Positions 52,801 to 61,921 of a DNA stretch of 64,000 nt are shown piece after piece. Positions within the stretch are counted from its first letter, which is position 1, and the number at the start of each line of letters is the position of its first letter. The stretch is from Aureisphaera galaxeae (lineage in GTDB: Bacteria; Bacteroidota; Bacteroidia; Flavobacteriales; Flavobacteriaceae). The stretch is from positions 744,001 to 808,000 of the forward strand of contig NZ_JAQQTF010000004.1 in NCBI RefSeq assembly GCF_028561275.1, given 5' to 3'. Position numbers and translations under genes: made by a program. The notes beneath the pieces were generated by a model that had not been told where the DNA came from, ran no database searches, and saw only the letters and a program-made list of their open reading frames with translations.

Positions 52801-55518
52801 TTATAGCCTTCTGTCGGCCTCTCGACGTTTGTCGTATTTAATGTCTTTAAGGATACCTCTAATGCCTATAAAGAAGTTCCACGAAGTATTTCTTGCACCA
52901 ATGGGCGTCCAACTAAACCAACTGTACCAACTCTCCAAATCCCTTTCAAATCGGAGTTGGGTTAAGGTAACCCCTTTGTTTTTAAAATCATATCCCGAAG
53001 AAACCCGTACGCTCCATCGTGGCGAGAGCTCTACACTGGAACTGAGCATGATAGATTGAGACGAAATCTCGTTCTGTCGGACCGAATTGCTATAGGTCAT
53101 CGTGTAAGCCATTCGCAGGTTCCAAGGGATTTCATAATTATACCAAGATTGTCCCTTGTCTTTCGTTTTCTTTCGTTGCTGCGATGCCCTATTGTCTATG
53201 GGTGAATCCACACCAAACAAGTCGTCTGGTCGACCTCCATTTCTAAAGGTATCATTCTCGAAATTTCCATCATCTTCAGGCTCATCATCATCTTTGCCTT
53301 GAAAGTCTTTGCTTGAGAAGGAATAATTAAAGCTCACATTTGCTGCCGTTAGCCTAAACAGACTTCCCCCATTATCAATATTGAAACGGTCGATGCGCTG
53401 GTTGTTGTTGTCCAGTGCATAAGGATCTAATGACCCATTTAAGTTCAATTCCAGTTTTTCTATAATAGGAATTCCTGCAGAAAAACGAATCGGACTAAAG
53501 TTTAGGGAATCTGCAGAGAAGCTGTAGTTTCCAGCGAAATTCAAATTGTTGATCAATGATATTTTCTTAGGTTCGGTCGCTGTTGTGTCCCGATCCCGTA
53601 CTTTGGCTTCTATCGTATTGTTCAAGGAGTAGGAGAGCCCACTGGAATAGTTGTTGCTCGGTGCGCCATAGAGCGTTCCTTCGAAACGGGAATACTGCAC
53701 AATTTCATCCTGTACCAAGGGATCTGCCGATTGTGTTGGGATTACGTATTCATCATAAAACTGATCGAATGCTGGACTTACACTGTAACTTATGGAAGGG
53801 CGCATGGTATGGCGAATGGCCTGTATTTTACCACCTTCTTTTTTTGGTGTGTAATCCCCGTAAAGCGTGGTTCCCAAACTCGTTGAAAAACTATACGTTC
53901 TATAACTGTCGAAACCTGAAACCGTATCGCGAACCACACTACTCGTTTCTGTATCGTACGATTGATCGAACGTTCTTCCTACCCAAACTTCTTCATAATT
54001 GGCTCCCATGGACATACTTAAGTAGTCGAAGAGCTTAAAGTTGGTACTTAGTGGAATGGTATGACGCGCACCGATGCGGGCATCATCGAACATTTCTTTT
54101 TTGAAGAAAAGTGAATCTGTGGTTTGTATCCTGTTTTCGGAAACCACATTGTATTGTAGGTTGATATTTTGTAAAGCCCCTTTCTTTACACCGCTTTTCG
54201 GTGCGAAAGGGAAAACCCGTGAAACGCTTCCATTAAAGTTGGGCAAAGACATATTTATGACTTCGGTCTGCGTATTCTGACTGTGTGTTGCAGCAATAGT
54301 AAAGCTTACCTCCGGTTGGGTGGGGATGGTTTTTGAATAGGAAACCGACGAGCTCAAGGTATTTACTAGCTGACTGGCATTGTTCGTCTGATTGATACTT
54401 TGCTGAAGGAATCGACTACTTCCCAAATTAACCGAAGCACTGAATCGCGAATTCGGGCTCGATTTAGGGTCTTGGGTGTGGCTCCAACGGATATTATACA
54501 ACGTACTCTGACTGAAATCCGGGAATCCCCGTTCGCTTTCAATGAGGCTTTCATATCGAAAACTAAGGTTCCCCCGAAATTTATAGCGAAGTGCGTAATC
54601 ACTATCACCCCGCAATCCATAACTTCCATTGGTATAGTAGTCCCCCGTTAGGGTTAGATCTACATAATCATTCAATGCGAAATAATATCCACCGTTTTGA
54701 AAAAAGAATCCCCGCCTATTTTGCTCACCAATATTAGGAAATATGAACCCTGAAGTACGATCTTGGGTAATAGGGAAAAACGCAAAAGGCAATCCAATGG
54801 GGGTAGGGACATCGGCGATGTACATATTTACCAGACCGGTCACCACCTTTTTCTTGGGAACGAATTTCGCTTTACGCGCCAGAAAGTAATACTCGGGATC
54901 TTCGGTTCTTTCGGAGGTGGTAAACTTTACATTCTTAAAGTAGTATACCGAGTCGTTTTCCCGTTTGGTAATGGCTGGGATAAATTTTACCCCATCCTGT
55001 TCTGTGGCCGAGTTGTATGAAATGGCCTTTTTGGTATCCATATTAAACCGAATGGAATCTGGCTCTACCTTATTTGGTCCCTGAACGAAAATAGGCGCTT
55101 GACTGTACACTCCCGCACTGTCTATTCCTTTGGCGTAAACTTCGTTTTTGTTGTAATCTAAGATAATAAGTCCTGCATCTATGCGAAGATCTTCGTAAAC
55201 GATATAGGCTTCATTATACATATACACCTTTCCTTCCTTTCGATCCACATAGACATAATCCTCTCCATAGTATTCTACCACATCGGTGAGCAATTCGTTT
55301 TTTGGCTTTATGGTGTCAGTCTTTACAGTATCGACGGGTACTTGGGAAAGTGTAATTTCCTGCGTGAGCAGCGTATCCCTTTTTTCCTGGATTAAAGTAT
55401 CTTCTTTAGCTCGAATGATTACACCACCGCGTGCAGGAGGGTCCTGAGCAAATAAAGCAGTGCTGCAGCAGAGCAGAAAGATATAGATTGGAAGTAAAAG
55501 GTGCCTCTTTATATGCAA
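52801..55518 (-). CDS. LptD/OstA-like outer-membrane protein
   Basis: A TTG at 55518 gives a basic stretch and signal peptide (LHIKRHLLLPIYIFLLCCSTALFAQ). The N-terminal part (about 70-260) resembles the OstA/LptD periplasmic domain (VVEYYGEDYVYVDRKEGKVY, YAKGIDSAGVY). The remaining ~600 residues have the alternating strands of an outer-membrane barrel. It probably inserts lipopolysaccharide or a related glycolipid into the outer leaflet, as putative LptD proteins of Bacteroidota do. It is divergent from the amidase gene. Confidence 0.88.
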   Translation of the reverse strand: MHIKRHLLLPIYIFLLCCSTALFAQDPPARGGVIIRAKEDTLIQEKRDTLLTQEITLSQVPVDTVKTDTIKPKNELLTDVVEYYGEDYVYVDRKEGKVYMYNEAYIVYEDLRIDAGLIILDYNKNEVYAKGIDSAGVYSQAPIFVQGPNKVEPDSIRFNMDTKKAISYNSATEQDGVKFIPAITKRENDSVYYFKNVKFTTSERTEDPEYYFLARKAKFVPKKKVVTGLVNMYIADVPTPIGLPFAFFPITQDRTSGFIFPNIGEQNRRGFFFQNGGYYFALNDYVDLTLTGDYYTNGSYGLRGDSDYALRYKFRGNLSFRYESLIESERGFPDFSQSTLYNIRWSHTQDPKSSPNSRFSASVNLGSSRFLQQSINQTNNASQLVNTLSSSVSYSKTIPTQPEVSFTIAATHSQNTQTEVINMSLPNFNGSVSRVFPFAPKSGVKKGALQNINLQYNVVSENRIQTTDSLFFKKEMFDDARIGARHTIPLSTNFKLFDYLSMSMGANYEEVWVGRTFDQSYDTETSSVVRDTVSGFDSYRTYSFSTSLGTTLYGDYTPKKEGGKIQAIRHTMRPSISYSVSPAFDQFYDEYVIPTQSADPLVQDEIVQYSRFEGTLYGAPSNNYSSGLSYSLNNTIEAKVRDRDTTATEPKKISLINNLNFAGNYSFSADSLNFSPIRFSAGIPIIEKLELNLNGSLDPYALDNNNQRIDRFNIDNGGSLFRLTAANVSFNYSFSSKDFQGKDDDEPEDDGNFENDTFRNGGRPDDLFGVDSPIDNRASQQRKKTKDKGQSWYNYEIPWNLRMAYTMTYSNSVRQNEISSQSIMLSSSVELSPRWSVRVSSGYDFKNKGVTLTQLRFERDLESWYSWFSWTPIGARNTSWNFFIGIRGILKDIKYDKRREADRRL

Positions 55519-55701
55519 TGTTAAAAGTCTATGTATTGTAGATATCTTTTGTGATAAATAAATTTTGATTTCCCCAAACCTACCATCGCAATTAATAAAT
55601 TGGCTTAGTTTTTGAATGCCCAAAATTAAGCATATTTTTTGGGCTTAGATTTCGAATAACAAAATTTTAAAATATCAGTATCAATACTGCGTTTCATCTA
55701 T

Positions 55702-56823
55702 ATGAGAACTAAACCGCTACTCATTTTCGTGCTATTTATAGGAATTTTAACTTCCTACGCTTTTATTAGCCACAATAACGATACCACAAACCCCTTTGTC
55801 GTCGTATTGGATGCGGGTCATGGAGGTAAAGACGGAGGTAAGTACCATAAAGGGTTGAAGGAGAGTGATATTGCACTAAGTATTACTTTAAAAGTGGGGG
55901 CTATTTTGGAAAAAGATCCCAACTTCAAGGTAATCTATACCCGTAAGACAGACGTGTTCGTTAACTTGTTTGAAAGGGGAGCAATAGCCAATAGAGCAGA
56001 CGCCGATCTTTTTGTTTCCATCCATTGCAATGCACACAATTCGCAGGCCCATGGGGCGGAAACCTTTGTATTGGGACTACATGCCAACGAACGGAATATG
56101 GAAGTGGCCAAAAAGGAGAACGAAGTAATTTTCTTGGAGGATAATTATGAAGAAAACTATGCCGGCTATGATCCAGACTCTCCTGAATCATTTATCGGCC
56201 TAAGTATTTTACAGGCAGAATATCTGGATCAGAGCATTATGTTGGCGGGTCTGATACAAAACAACTTTGTAAATAAACTGAAACGTAAGGACAGAAGTGT
56301 TAAGCAGGCAGGTTTCATCGTATTGCACCAAAGTTATATGCCTAGTGTGTTGATAGAAACGGGCTTCCTTACCAATAAGAAAGAAGGCGCTTATCTCAAT
56401 TCTAAGAAAGGGCAGAACGATATGGCAAGCTCTATTGCAGATGCCGTTAAAAGCTATAGAAAGAACCTGGCTCTGGCGACCAGCGATGCCCAAAACCCAG
56501 TCATTACCCAAGACGAAATCGAAGAAGCCATAGAAAGTACGGAGGAGAAAATCTACGAAGGCGTTATTTTCAAAGTGCAATTGGCGGCCAGTAGCAGAAA
56601 ACTGGAGCCAAAGCCATACAATTTCAAGGGATTGGAAGAAATAACCTGGAATAAGGAAGATACCCTCTACAAATATTACTATGGCGAAACGAGCGATTAC
56701 AATAAAATCCAGCTCATGAAAACCTATGCTAGGGAAAAAGGATATCCTTCCAGTTATGTGGTTGCTTTTCGAAATGGTGAAAAGGTGAAATTGGCCGATG
56801 TCCTTTCGGATGAACCTCAATAA
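55702..56823 (+). CDS. N-acetylmuramoyl-L-alanine amidase (Amidase_3)
   Basis: The N-terminal membrane/signal segment (PLLIFVLFIGILTSYAFIS) precedes an Amidase_3 domain: VVVLDAGHGGKDGG (zinc His), KESDIALSI (zinc Glu), SIHCNAHN (zinc His) and the catalytic Glu in SVLIETGFLTN. A C-terminal extension of about 100 residues (KVQLAASSRKLEPKP) looks like a SPOR-type domain. It cuts the amide between MurNAc and the stem peptide during division or envelope remodelling. It lies upstream of the unit described next. Confidence 0.94.
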   Translation: MRTKPLLIFVLFIGILTSYAFISHNNDTTNPFVVVLDAGHGGKDGGKYHKGLKESDIALSITLKVGAILEKDPNFKVIYTRKTDVFVNLFERGAIANRADADLFVSIHCNAHNSQAHGAETFVLGLHANERNMEVAKKENEVIFLEDNYEENYAGYDPDSPESFIGLSILQAEYLDQSIMLAGLIQNNFVNKLKRKDRSVKQAGFIVLHQSYMPSVLIETGFLTNKKEGAYLNSKKGQNDMASSIADAVKSYRKNLALATSDAQNPVITQDEIEEAIESTEEKIYEGVIFKVQLAASSRKLEPKPYNFKGLEEITWNKEDTLYKYYYGETSDYNKIQLMKTYAREKGYPSSYVVAFRNGEKVKLADVLSDEPQ

Positions 56824-56871
56824 ACCCTTGCAAACATTGATTTTTTAGTAATTCTTCTTTAGGAAAAGGGC

Positions 56872-56946
56872 ACTACGTAGTTTTACGTATTTTTCTAAAA
56901 ATGATCCATTTTGCCTGTGATTTTTGCCCAGAACTGAGTAAGTTTG
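56872..56946 (+). promoter_or_regulatory. Palindrome and candidate -7 element ahead of the membrane protein/GH19 pair
   Basis: ACTACGTAGT (56872-56881) is a perfect palindrome and TAAGTTTG (56939-56946) matches the -7 consensus, 16 bases before the ATG. No TTTG at the right spacing was found. These suggest that the pair is transcribed on its own. Confidence 0.5.
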
Positions 56947-56962
56947 AGGTAAAAACTACCCA

Positions 56963-57721
56963 ATGGCAACTGAACCCACTACCCCAAAAAAAGCAGATAC
57001 AAGTCCTCCTAAAAACAATGGGACAATCATTTCGGATGCAGTAAAGGCAGAACTGCGTGAAGAAATCAACAGTATGATTTCCTTTGCCGTTTTCAACGGT
57101 ACTATCATCAATACCGAAATACTGAATGGCATAAACAATGATGATGTTGAAAGCTTGGTGAATACACATAACCTACTTTGTAAAAACATTGCACCCGCTA
57201 CGCCCAAATCCATTAAATACATTCGTACCTGTAAACAAGATGTTACCAATAATATGAAACTAAGCAAGATTCCTTTGGTAAGGAATTTAATCATCTTGTC
57301 CATCCTGTTTTTAGCGATTTTTATTCTCACAGGGATGTCCGCCGATGTCAATGACGATTCCCTCGATAAGGGAATTATGGAAAATGAAGGATGGTCTTTA
57401 TTGCTTAACCTGGCGTTTTTATCGTCCATTGCCGGTCTTGGCGTATTATTCTATCTTCTAAAGAACGTTACGGTAGCCGTAAAGAATAGCACTTTGGTCC
57501 CTGAAGACAATATCTACTATTTTGCGCTTATTGTTTTGGGGGTGATTTCGGGTTTAATTCTTTCAGAAATCATATCCTTTTATGACAAAGACCCAAACAG
57601 TATTAATCTTTTTAGTAAAAGTGTACTCGCGCTTATAGGCGGTTTCTCTTCCGATGCCATCTTTAGTGTGCTTCAAGGTATCATTGATCGAATTAAAGCC
57701 ATATTCATTACATCCAGTTAG
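56963..57721 (+). CDS. Three- to four-helix membrane protein, possible holin-like partner of GH19
   Basis: The 252-residue protein has a long cytoplasmic N-terminus (about 1-110, polar, Thr/Lys-rich at first), then membrane segments near 112-132, 150-172 and 185-207, and a last amphipathic stretch LALIGGFSSDAIFSVLQG. I recognise no family. It ends three bases before the ATG of the GH19 gene, so they are tightly coupled. Holin function is an inference from the neighbour; a plain anchor or sensor is equally possible. Confidence 0.72.
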   Translation: MATEPTTPKKADTSPPKNNGTIISDAVKAELREEINSMISFAVFNGTIINTEILNGINNDDVESLVNTHNLLCKNIAPATPKSIKYIRTCKQDVTNNMKLSKIPLVRNLIILSILFLAIFILTGMSADVNDDSLDKGIMENEGWSLLLNLAFLSSIAGLGVLFYLLKNVTVAVKNSTLVPEDNIYYFALIVLGVISGLILSEIISFYDKDPNSINLFSKSVLALIGGFSSDAIFSVLQGIIDRIKAIFITSS

Positions 57722-57723
57722 TT

Positions 57724-58341
57724 ATGATTACCGAGGAAAACTTTAAAAAGATCATTCCAGATGTTAGCTGGGACCGCGCTTCAAAATTTGTGAACTTGTT
57801 CGATACAACCTTGCCTGCTTACGGTATCGATACCCCATTACGAAAGGCCCATTTTTTGGCTCAGGTGGCCCATGAAAGTGGAGGCTTTAAGTATGTGGTG
57901 GAAAATTTGAATTATTCCGCCAAAGCCTTGTACGGAGTGTTTCGCAAATACTTTCCCAATATGAACTTGGCCAACCAATATGCCCGCCAACCCGAAAAGA
58001 TTGCCAATCGTGTATATGCAAATAGAATGGAGAACGGGGATGAAGCCAGTGGTGATGGATGGAACTACAGGGGTAGGGGACTTATACAGCTTACGGGTAA
58101 GGCGAACTATAGAATGTTTTCCGAGTACACCCAACAGGATTTTCTGGGGCAACCCGATCTGGTAGCGACTCCCCAATGGGCATTGGCTTCTGCCTGCTGG
58201 TTTTGGAAAAAGAACAATATTAACCGATATGCCGATGCCGACGATATCCATATGGTCACTAAACGGATCAATGGTGGGTACAACGGTCTTCAAAGCAGAC
58301 AACACTTTTTGGACGAGTTCAAAAAGCTATACGGTATTTAA
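57724..58341 (+). CDS. Glycoside hydrolase family 19 lysozyme/chitinase-like enzyme
   Basis: The 205 residues match GH19: AHFLAQVAHESGGFKYVVEN with the catalytic Glu in HESGG, YANRMENGDEASGDGWNYRG and GRGLIQLTGKANY. No signal peptide is present (MITEENFKKIIPDVSW), so the enzyme needs a partner or cell lysis to reach its substrate, as phage endolysins do. Substrate may be peptidoglycan or chitin. It follows the membrane protein gene directly. Confidence 0.9.
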   Translation: MITEENFKKIIPDVSWDRASKFVNLFDTTLPAYGIDTPLRKAHFLAQVAHESGGFKYVVENLNYSAKALYGVFRKYFPNMNLANQYARQPEKIANRVYANRMENGDEASGDGWNYRGRGLIQLTGKANYRMFSEYTQQDFLGQPDLVATPQWALASACWFWKKNNINRYADADDIHMVTKRINGGYNGLQSRQHFLDEFKKLYGI

Positions 58342-58458
58342 ACGCAGCAACCTACTTTGCTGATATGCTGACTTTGGAAGCGTTTTTATTTCTGAAAACG
58401 TCGTTCTTCTTCTGTACATAATCTTTTTTCAAAAGCATGCTATAATCATATTTATTCC

Positions 58459-58466
58459 TACATTTG
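58459..58466 (+). promoter_or_regulatory. Candidate -7 element for the MlaD operon
   Basis: TACATTTG matches TAnnTTTG, 23 bases before the TTG start. No -33 TTTG is clear. Confidence 0.45.
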
Positions 58467-58489
58467 TTTGGTAATAAAAAAGCAAACAT

Positions 58490-59440
58490 TTGAAACTCTC
58501 TAGAGAAGTAAAAACAGCGATTTTAGTTCTTTCCGGAATTCTCCTGTTCATTTTTGGGTATAGCTTTTTGAAGAATTCAGATCTTCTGAATACTTCAAAA
58601 GTGTTCTACGTAAAATATGACAATGTAGCTGGCTTGGCCACTTCAGCCCCAGTAACCATTAATGGACTGGCTGTAGGAAAGGTAATGGAGATTGATTTTG
58701 CCGATAGGAGCGGGAAATTGGTAGTGAAGTTTTCGGTAGAAAAGGATTTTCAGTTCTCCAAGAAGAGCATGGTGCAGATTTACAGTAGTGGATTCATTGG
58801 CGGGAATAACTTAGGAATCATTCCGGATATGAGCACTAATGTGATGGCCGTTTCTGGAGACACCTTAAAAGGGGAGATCCAATCAGGAATGATCGATGGA
58901 ATCATTGAGAAATTCGACCCATTAGAGAAAAGCCTGATGCAGACCCTTGGACGTTTGGATACGGTGTTGAATGGAGTGAACGAAGTTTTGGATGAAGATA
59001 CCAAAGCCAATTTGCGTTCGAGTATTGCCAATCTAAATCAGACGATGGCAAGCTTCAAGGGAGCTTCCCAGAACTTCAATAGCCTATTGAATACCAACAA
59101 GGAGAAAATGACCAACACCTTGTCCAATCTAGATACCACGGCAGCCAACTTCGCTAAGCTTTCAGATTCCTTAGCGCAAATCAATGTGAGCAGTCTGGCT
59201 TCTAATTTAGAGAACACCATTGGTCAATTAAACGAGCTTTCAGAAGGCATTAAGAATGGAGAAGGAAGTCTGGGCAAGCTGTTGAAAGACGAAGAACTAT
59301 ATAACAATCTAACAGGCGCCTCCCTTCAGCTAGAGCAGCTATTGGAGGATATGAAGCTCAACCCCAAACGATACGTTCATTTCTCTTTGTTCGGGAAACG
59401 ACCCAAAGCCTACGAAACACCCAAAGATTCGGTTAACTAA
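58490..59440 (+). CDS. MlaD-type (MCE) lipid-transport protein
   Basis: The 316-residue protein has an N-terminal membrane segment (AILVLSGILLFIFGYSFL) and an MCE domain (about residues 35-115: FYVKYDNVAGLATSAPVTINGLAVGKV, GSSGFIGG-like SSGFIGGNNLGI). A helical tail contains many Asn/Leu repeats. It is expected to bind phospholipid and work with Mla-type ATPase/permease parts, none of which is here. The start codon is TTG. The stop overlaps the next ATG by one base. Confidence 0.93.
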   Translation: MKLSREVKTAILVLSGILLFIFGYSFLKNSDLLNTSKVFYVKYDNVAGLATSAPVTINGLAVGKVMEIDFADRSGKLVVKFSVEKDFQFSKKSMVQIYSSGFIGGNNLGIIPDMSTNVMAVSGDTLKGEIQSGMIDGIIEKFDPLEKSLMQTLGRLDTVLNGVNEVLDEDTKANLRSSIANLNQTMASFKGASQNFNSLLNTNKEKMTNTLSNLDTTAANFAKLSDSLAQINVSSLASNLENTIGQLNELSEGIKNGEGSLGKLLKDEELYNNLTGASLQLEQLLEDMKLNPKRYVHFSLFGKRPKAYETPKDSVN

Positions 59441-60741
59441 TGCAATACATTCCTAACATACTCTTTTTATTGGCCCTGATTCTAGGGATTGGCTATTTTA
59501 CACGAAACATTCGTAAAGTCATCCGTAACATTAAGTTGGGGCAGGAAGTAGATTCTTCTGACAATAAAGGACAGCGTTGGAACAATGTTATTCGAATTGC
59601 ATTGGGGCAATCGAAAATGGTGGTACGTCCTATTGCAGGGCTGCTTCACATTGTGGTATACCTTGGGTTCATTATCATTAACATAGAAGTGCTTGAGATC
59701 ATCATAGATGGCCTATTTGGTACCCATCGTGCTTTTGCCTTCATGGGCGGGTTCTATGGTTTCCTAATAGCATCTTTTGAGATTCTGGCCGTTTTGGTGT
59801 TCGTATCGGTGATTGTCTTCTGGATTCGCCGAAACATTCAGCGTTTAAAGCGTTTTCTTAGTCCAGAGATGAAAGGCTGGCCTAAGAATGATGGAAATAT
59901 CATTCTTTACTTCGAAATGGTGTTGATGACATTGTTCTTGGTTATGAATGCCACAGACATTTCTTTTCAGGAAATGAATTCTGGTAATATTGTATCTAAG
60001 CACATCGCAGGATGGTTTGGTGGTACTTCGGTAGAGACACTGCATATCATTGAGCGCACTGCTTGGTGGCTTCATATATTGGGAATCTTGGTATTCCTTA
60101 ACTATTTGTATTTCAGTAAGCACTTGCATATTATTTTGGCATTTCCCAATGTGTATCACGGAAGGCTCGCTCCCAAGGGGCAGTTTAAGAATTTAGAATC
60201 GGTTACCAATGAGGTGAAGTTAATGATGGATCCCAATGCAGATCCATTTGCCGCGCCAGCGGAAGGAGCCGAAGCCCCTGCCAAGTTTGGAGCCAGTGAC
60301 GTAATGGATTTATCGAGGATTCAATTACTGAATGCCTATACCTGTACTGAATGTGGTCGATGTACCAGTGAGTGCCCAGCCAACCAAACAGGAAAGAAAC
60401 TATCGCCTCGAAAGATCATGATGGATACCCGGGATCGTTTGGAAGAAGTAAGTAAGAACATTGATAAGAACGGAACTTTCGAACCCGATGGGAAACAGTT
60501 GTTGGATGATTATATTACAAGGGAAGAACTATGGGCCTGTACCACTTGCAATGCCTGTGTACAAGCCTGTCCAGTAAGTATAGATCCACTGTCAATTATT
60601 ATGGACATGCGCCAGTATTTGGTGATGGAACAATCGGCAGCTCCTTCAGAGCTTAACGTGACCATGACCAATATAGAGAACAATGCGGCACCATGGCCAT
60701 TCAATCAGATGGATCGTGCCAATTGGATAAATGAGTCATAA
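59440..60741 (+). CDS. Membrane 4Fe-4S protein (HdrC/NarI-like)
   Basis: The 433 residues begin with about five membrane segments, with His residues (GLLHIVVYLGF, AWWLHILGILVFLNYLYFSKHLH) that could bind haem as in NarI. A C-terminal domain has two 4Fe-4S motifs, CTECGRCTSECP and CTTCNACVQACP. Together they suggest quinone-linked electron transfer. The partner is probably the CCG protein at 61922-62713. Donor and acceptor are unknown. Confidence 0.92.
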   Translation: MQYIPNILFLLALILGIGYFTRNIRKVIRNIKLGQEVDSSDNKGQRWNNVIRIALGQSKMVVRPIAGLLHIVVYLGFIIINIEVLEIIIDGLFGTHRAFAFMGGFYGFLIASFEILAVLVFVSVIVFWIRRNIQRLKRFLSPEMKGWPKNDGNIILYFEMVLMTLFLVMNATDISFQEMNSGNIVSKHIAGWFGGTSVETLHIIERTAWWLHILGILVFLNYLYFSKHLHIILAFPNVYHGRLAPKGQFKNLESVTNEVKLMMDPNADPFAAPAEGAEAPAKFGASDVMDLSRIQLLNAYTCTECGRCTSECPANQTGKKLSPRKIMMDTRDRLEEVSKNIDKNGTFEPDGKQLLDDYITREELWACTTCNACVQACPVSIDPLSIIMDMRQYLVMEQSAAPSELNVTMTNIENNAAPWPFNQMDRANWINES

Positions 60742-61078
60742 GAAAAGAATCGTTCTTTTAGGTATTTTAGTTTTTGCTGGGATGTCCAGCCTATTGGCGC
60801 AACAGCGGGATTACAGGAAGGATTCCCTTCAGTTTAAAATGTATACCCGTATTTATGTGAACAAGTCCATAGAACTGGATTCCGTAGTAGTAAAAAAGAT
60901 TTTCTGCGACTATTGTTCCGAGAAACAATTGGAGGTTTTACGCGAAGAAGCGTTCCGCAGAAGTGTCTACGAAAGTAGAAACCCAAAATATAGAAAACCG
61001 GGTGAGCACAGGCTGGCCCTTTATATACGACTGAGTAAAGTAGATTTTAAAGCGTTAAACGACGAAGAAGATGAATAA
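60731..61078 (+). CDS. Exported 115-residue protein of unknown function
   Basis: MSHKKRIVLLGILVFAGMSSLLAQQ is a signal peptide. The mature part (about 90 residues) contains VVKKIFCDYCSEKQLEVLREEA, a CxxC pair, and an acidic end. It overlaps the preceding Fe-S gene by 11 bases and the next gene by eight, a strongly coupled arrangement. No family recognised. Confidence 0.78.
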   Translation: MSHKKRIVLLGILVFAGMSSLLAQQRDYRKDSLQFKMYTRIYVNKSIELDSVVVKKIFCDYCSEKQLEVLREEAFRRSVYESRNPKYRKPGEHRLALYIRLSKVDFKALNDEEDE

Positions 61079-61505
61079 AGACGAAGTAGAGAAGTTATTA
61101 CACGAAAAGGTAGAAAGCGGTGAAACAGTAAGTCCTGTATTGCCCGAGGGAGTAAAGAATTACCTCATCGATATAGATGGCACCATTTGTGATGATATTC
61201 CGAATGAAGAACCAGAACGGATGGCAACGGCAAAGCTATATCCAGATGCCTTGCACACCCTAAACAAATGGTATGATGAAGGCCATATTATTTGCTTTTT
61301 TACCTCGCGTACCGAGGAACATAGGGAAGTGACGGAAGAATGGTTGAATAAACACGGATTTAAGTATCATTCCATGCTTATGGGAAAACCCCGTGGAGGA
61401 AATTATCACTGGATCGATAATCACTTGGTAAAAGCCACAAGGTATAAAGGCAAGTTCACCGATTTGGTCGAAAAAGAAGTAACTATTGAAGTTTTTAAAG
61501 ATTAA
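61071..61505 (+). CDS. HAD-superfamily phosphatase-like protein
   Basis: The 144-residue protein has the HAD nucleophile motif NYLIDIDGTICDD, motif II in CFFTSRT and a late WIDNHLVKA. A cap domain is absent. It resembles proteins often labelled phosphoheptose isomerase, but the DxDGT motif indicates a HAD hydrolase. It probably dephosphorylates a small metabolite. It overlaps its neighbour by eight bases. Confidence 0.85.
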   Translation: MNKDEVEKLLHEKVESGETVSPVLPEGVKNYLIDIDGTICDDIPNEEPERMATAKLYPDALHTLNKWYDEGHIICFFTSRTEEHREVTEEWLNKHGFKYHSMLMGKPRGGNYHWIDNHLVKATRYKGKFTDLVEKEVTIEVFKD

Positions 61506-61506
61506 T

Positions 61507-61914
61507 ATGAGATACATTTTTATACTATTCCTTTTTGCTACCGCTTTAAGTTGGGGGCAAGGAGTGACGCAATCTGAAGAAGAAGTGCGAAAATTGATAA
61601 GTAAATCATGGCTTATGGATGCAGCACGCCAAAATGGGAAGGCCATGATGCAAATGGAGGGACAGAAGAAGAACATGATGTTTGTCTTCCGGGAAGACAA
61701 TACCTTCGATTTCATCGAGAATGGGAAACAATCGGCCGTAGGGGAGTGGCGACTTAACCCAGAACGTAAATGCATTGCACTTGCCATACAACAGAAAATT
61801 AGTTTATTGATTACTTCCCTTAACGAGCAAGAGTTCGTAGCGATTACGCCTGCTCAGTATACTGCTCCAGAAGGAAGTCAGAAAATGGAAGTTGTATTTA
61901 AAGTAGTAAATTAA
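61507..61914 (+). CDS. Exported lipocalin-like protein of unknown function
   Basis: The ATG at 61507 gives MRYIFILFLFATALSWGQG, a signal peptide; the frame is open upstream but without one. The 135 residues have the pattern of the small flavobacterial lipocalin-like domain (RKLISKSWLMDAAR, FVFREDNTFDFIENGKQ, VGEWRLNPERKC). Function unknown. It starts one base after the HAD gene stop. Confidence 0.75.
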   Translation: MRYIFILFLFATALSWGQGVTQSEEEVRKLISKSWLMDAARQNGKAMMQMEGQKKNMMFVFREDNTFDFIENGKQSAVGEWRLNPERKCIALAIQQKISLLITSLNEQEFVAITPAQYTAPEGSQKMEVVFKVVN

Positions 61915-61921
61915 GAAGTAC

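Noticed and set aside
56209-56820. 203-codon minus-strand ORF opposite the amidase gene
   Set aside because: Shadow of a clear Amidase_3 gene.
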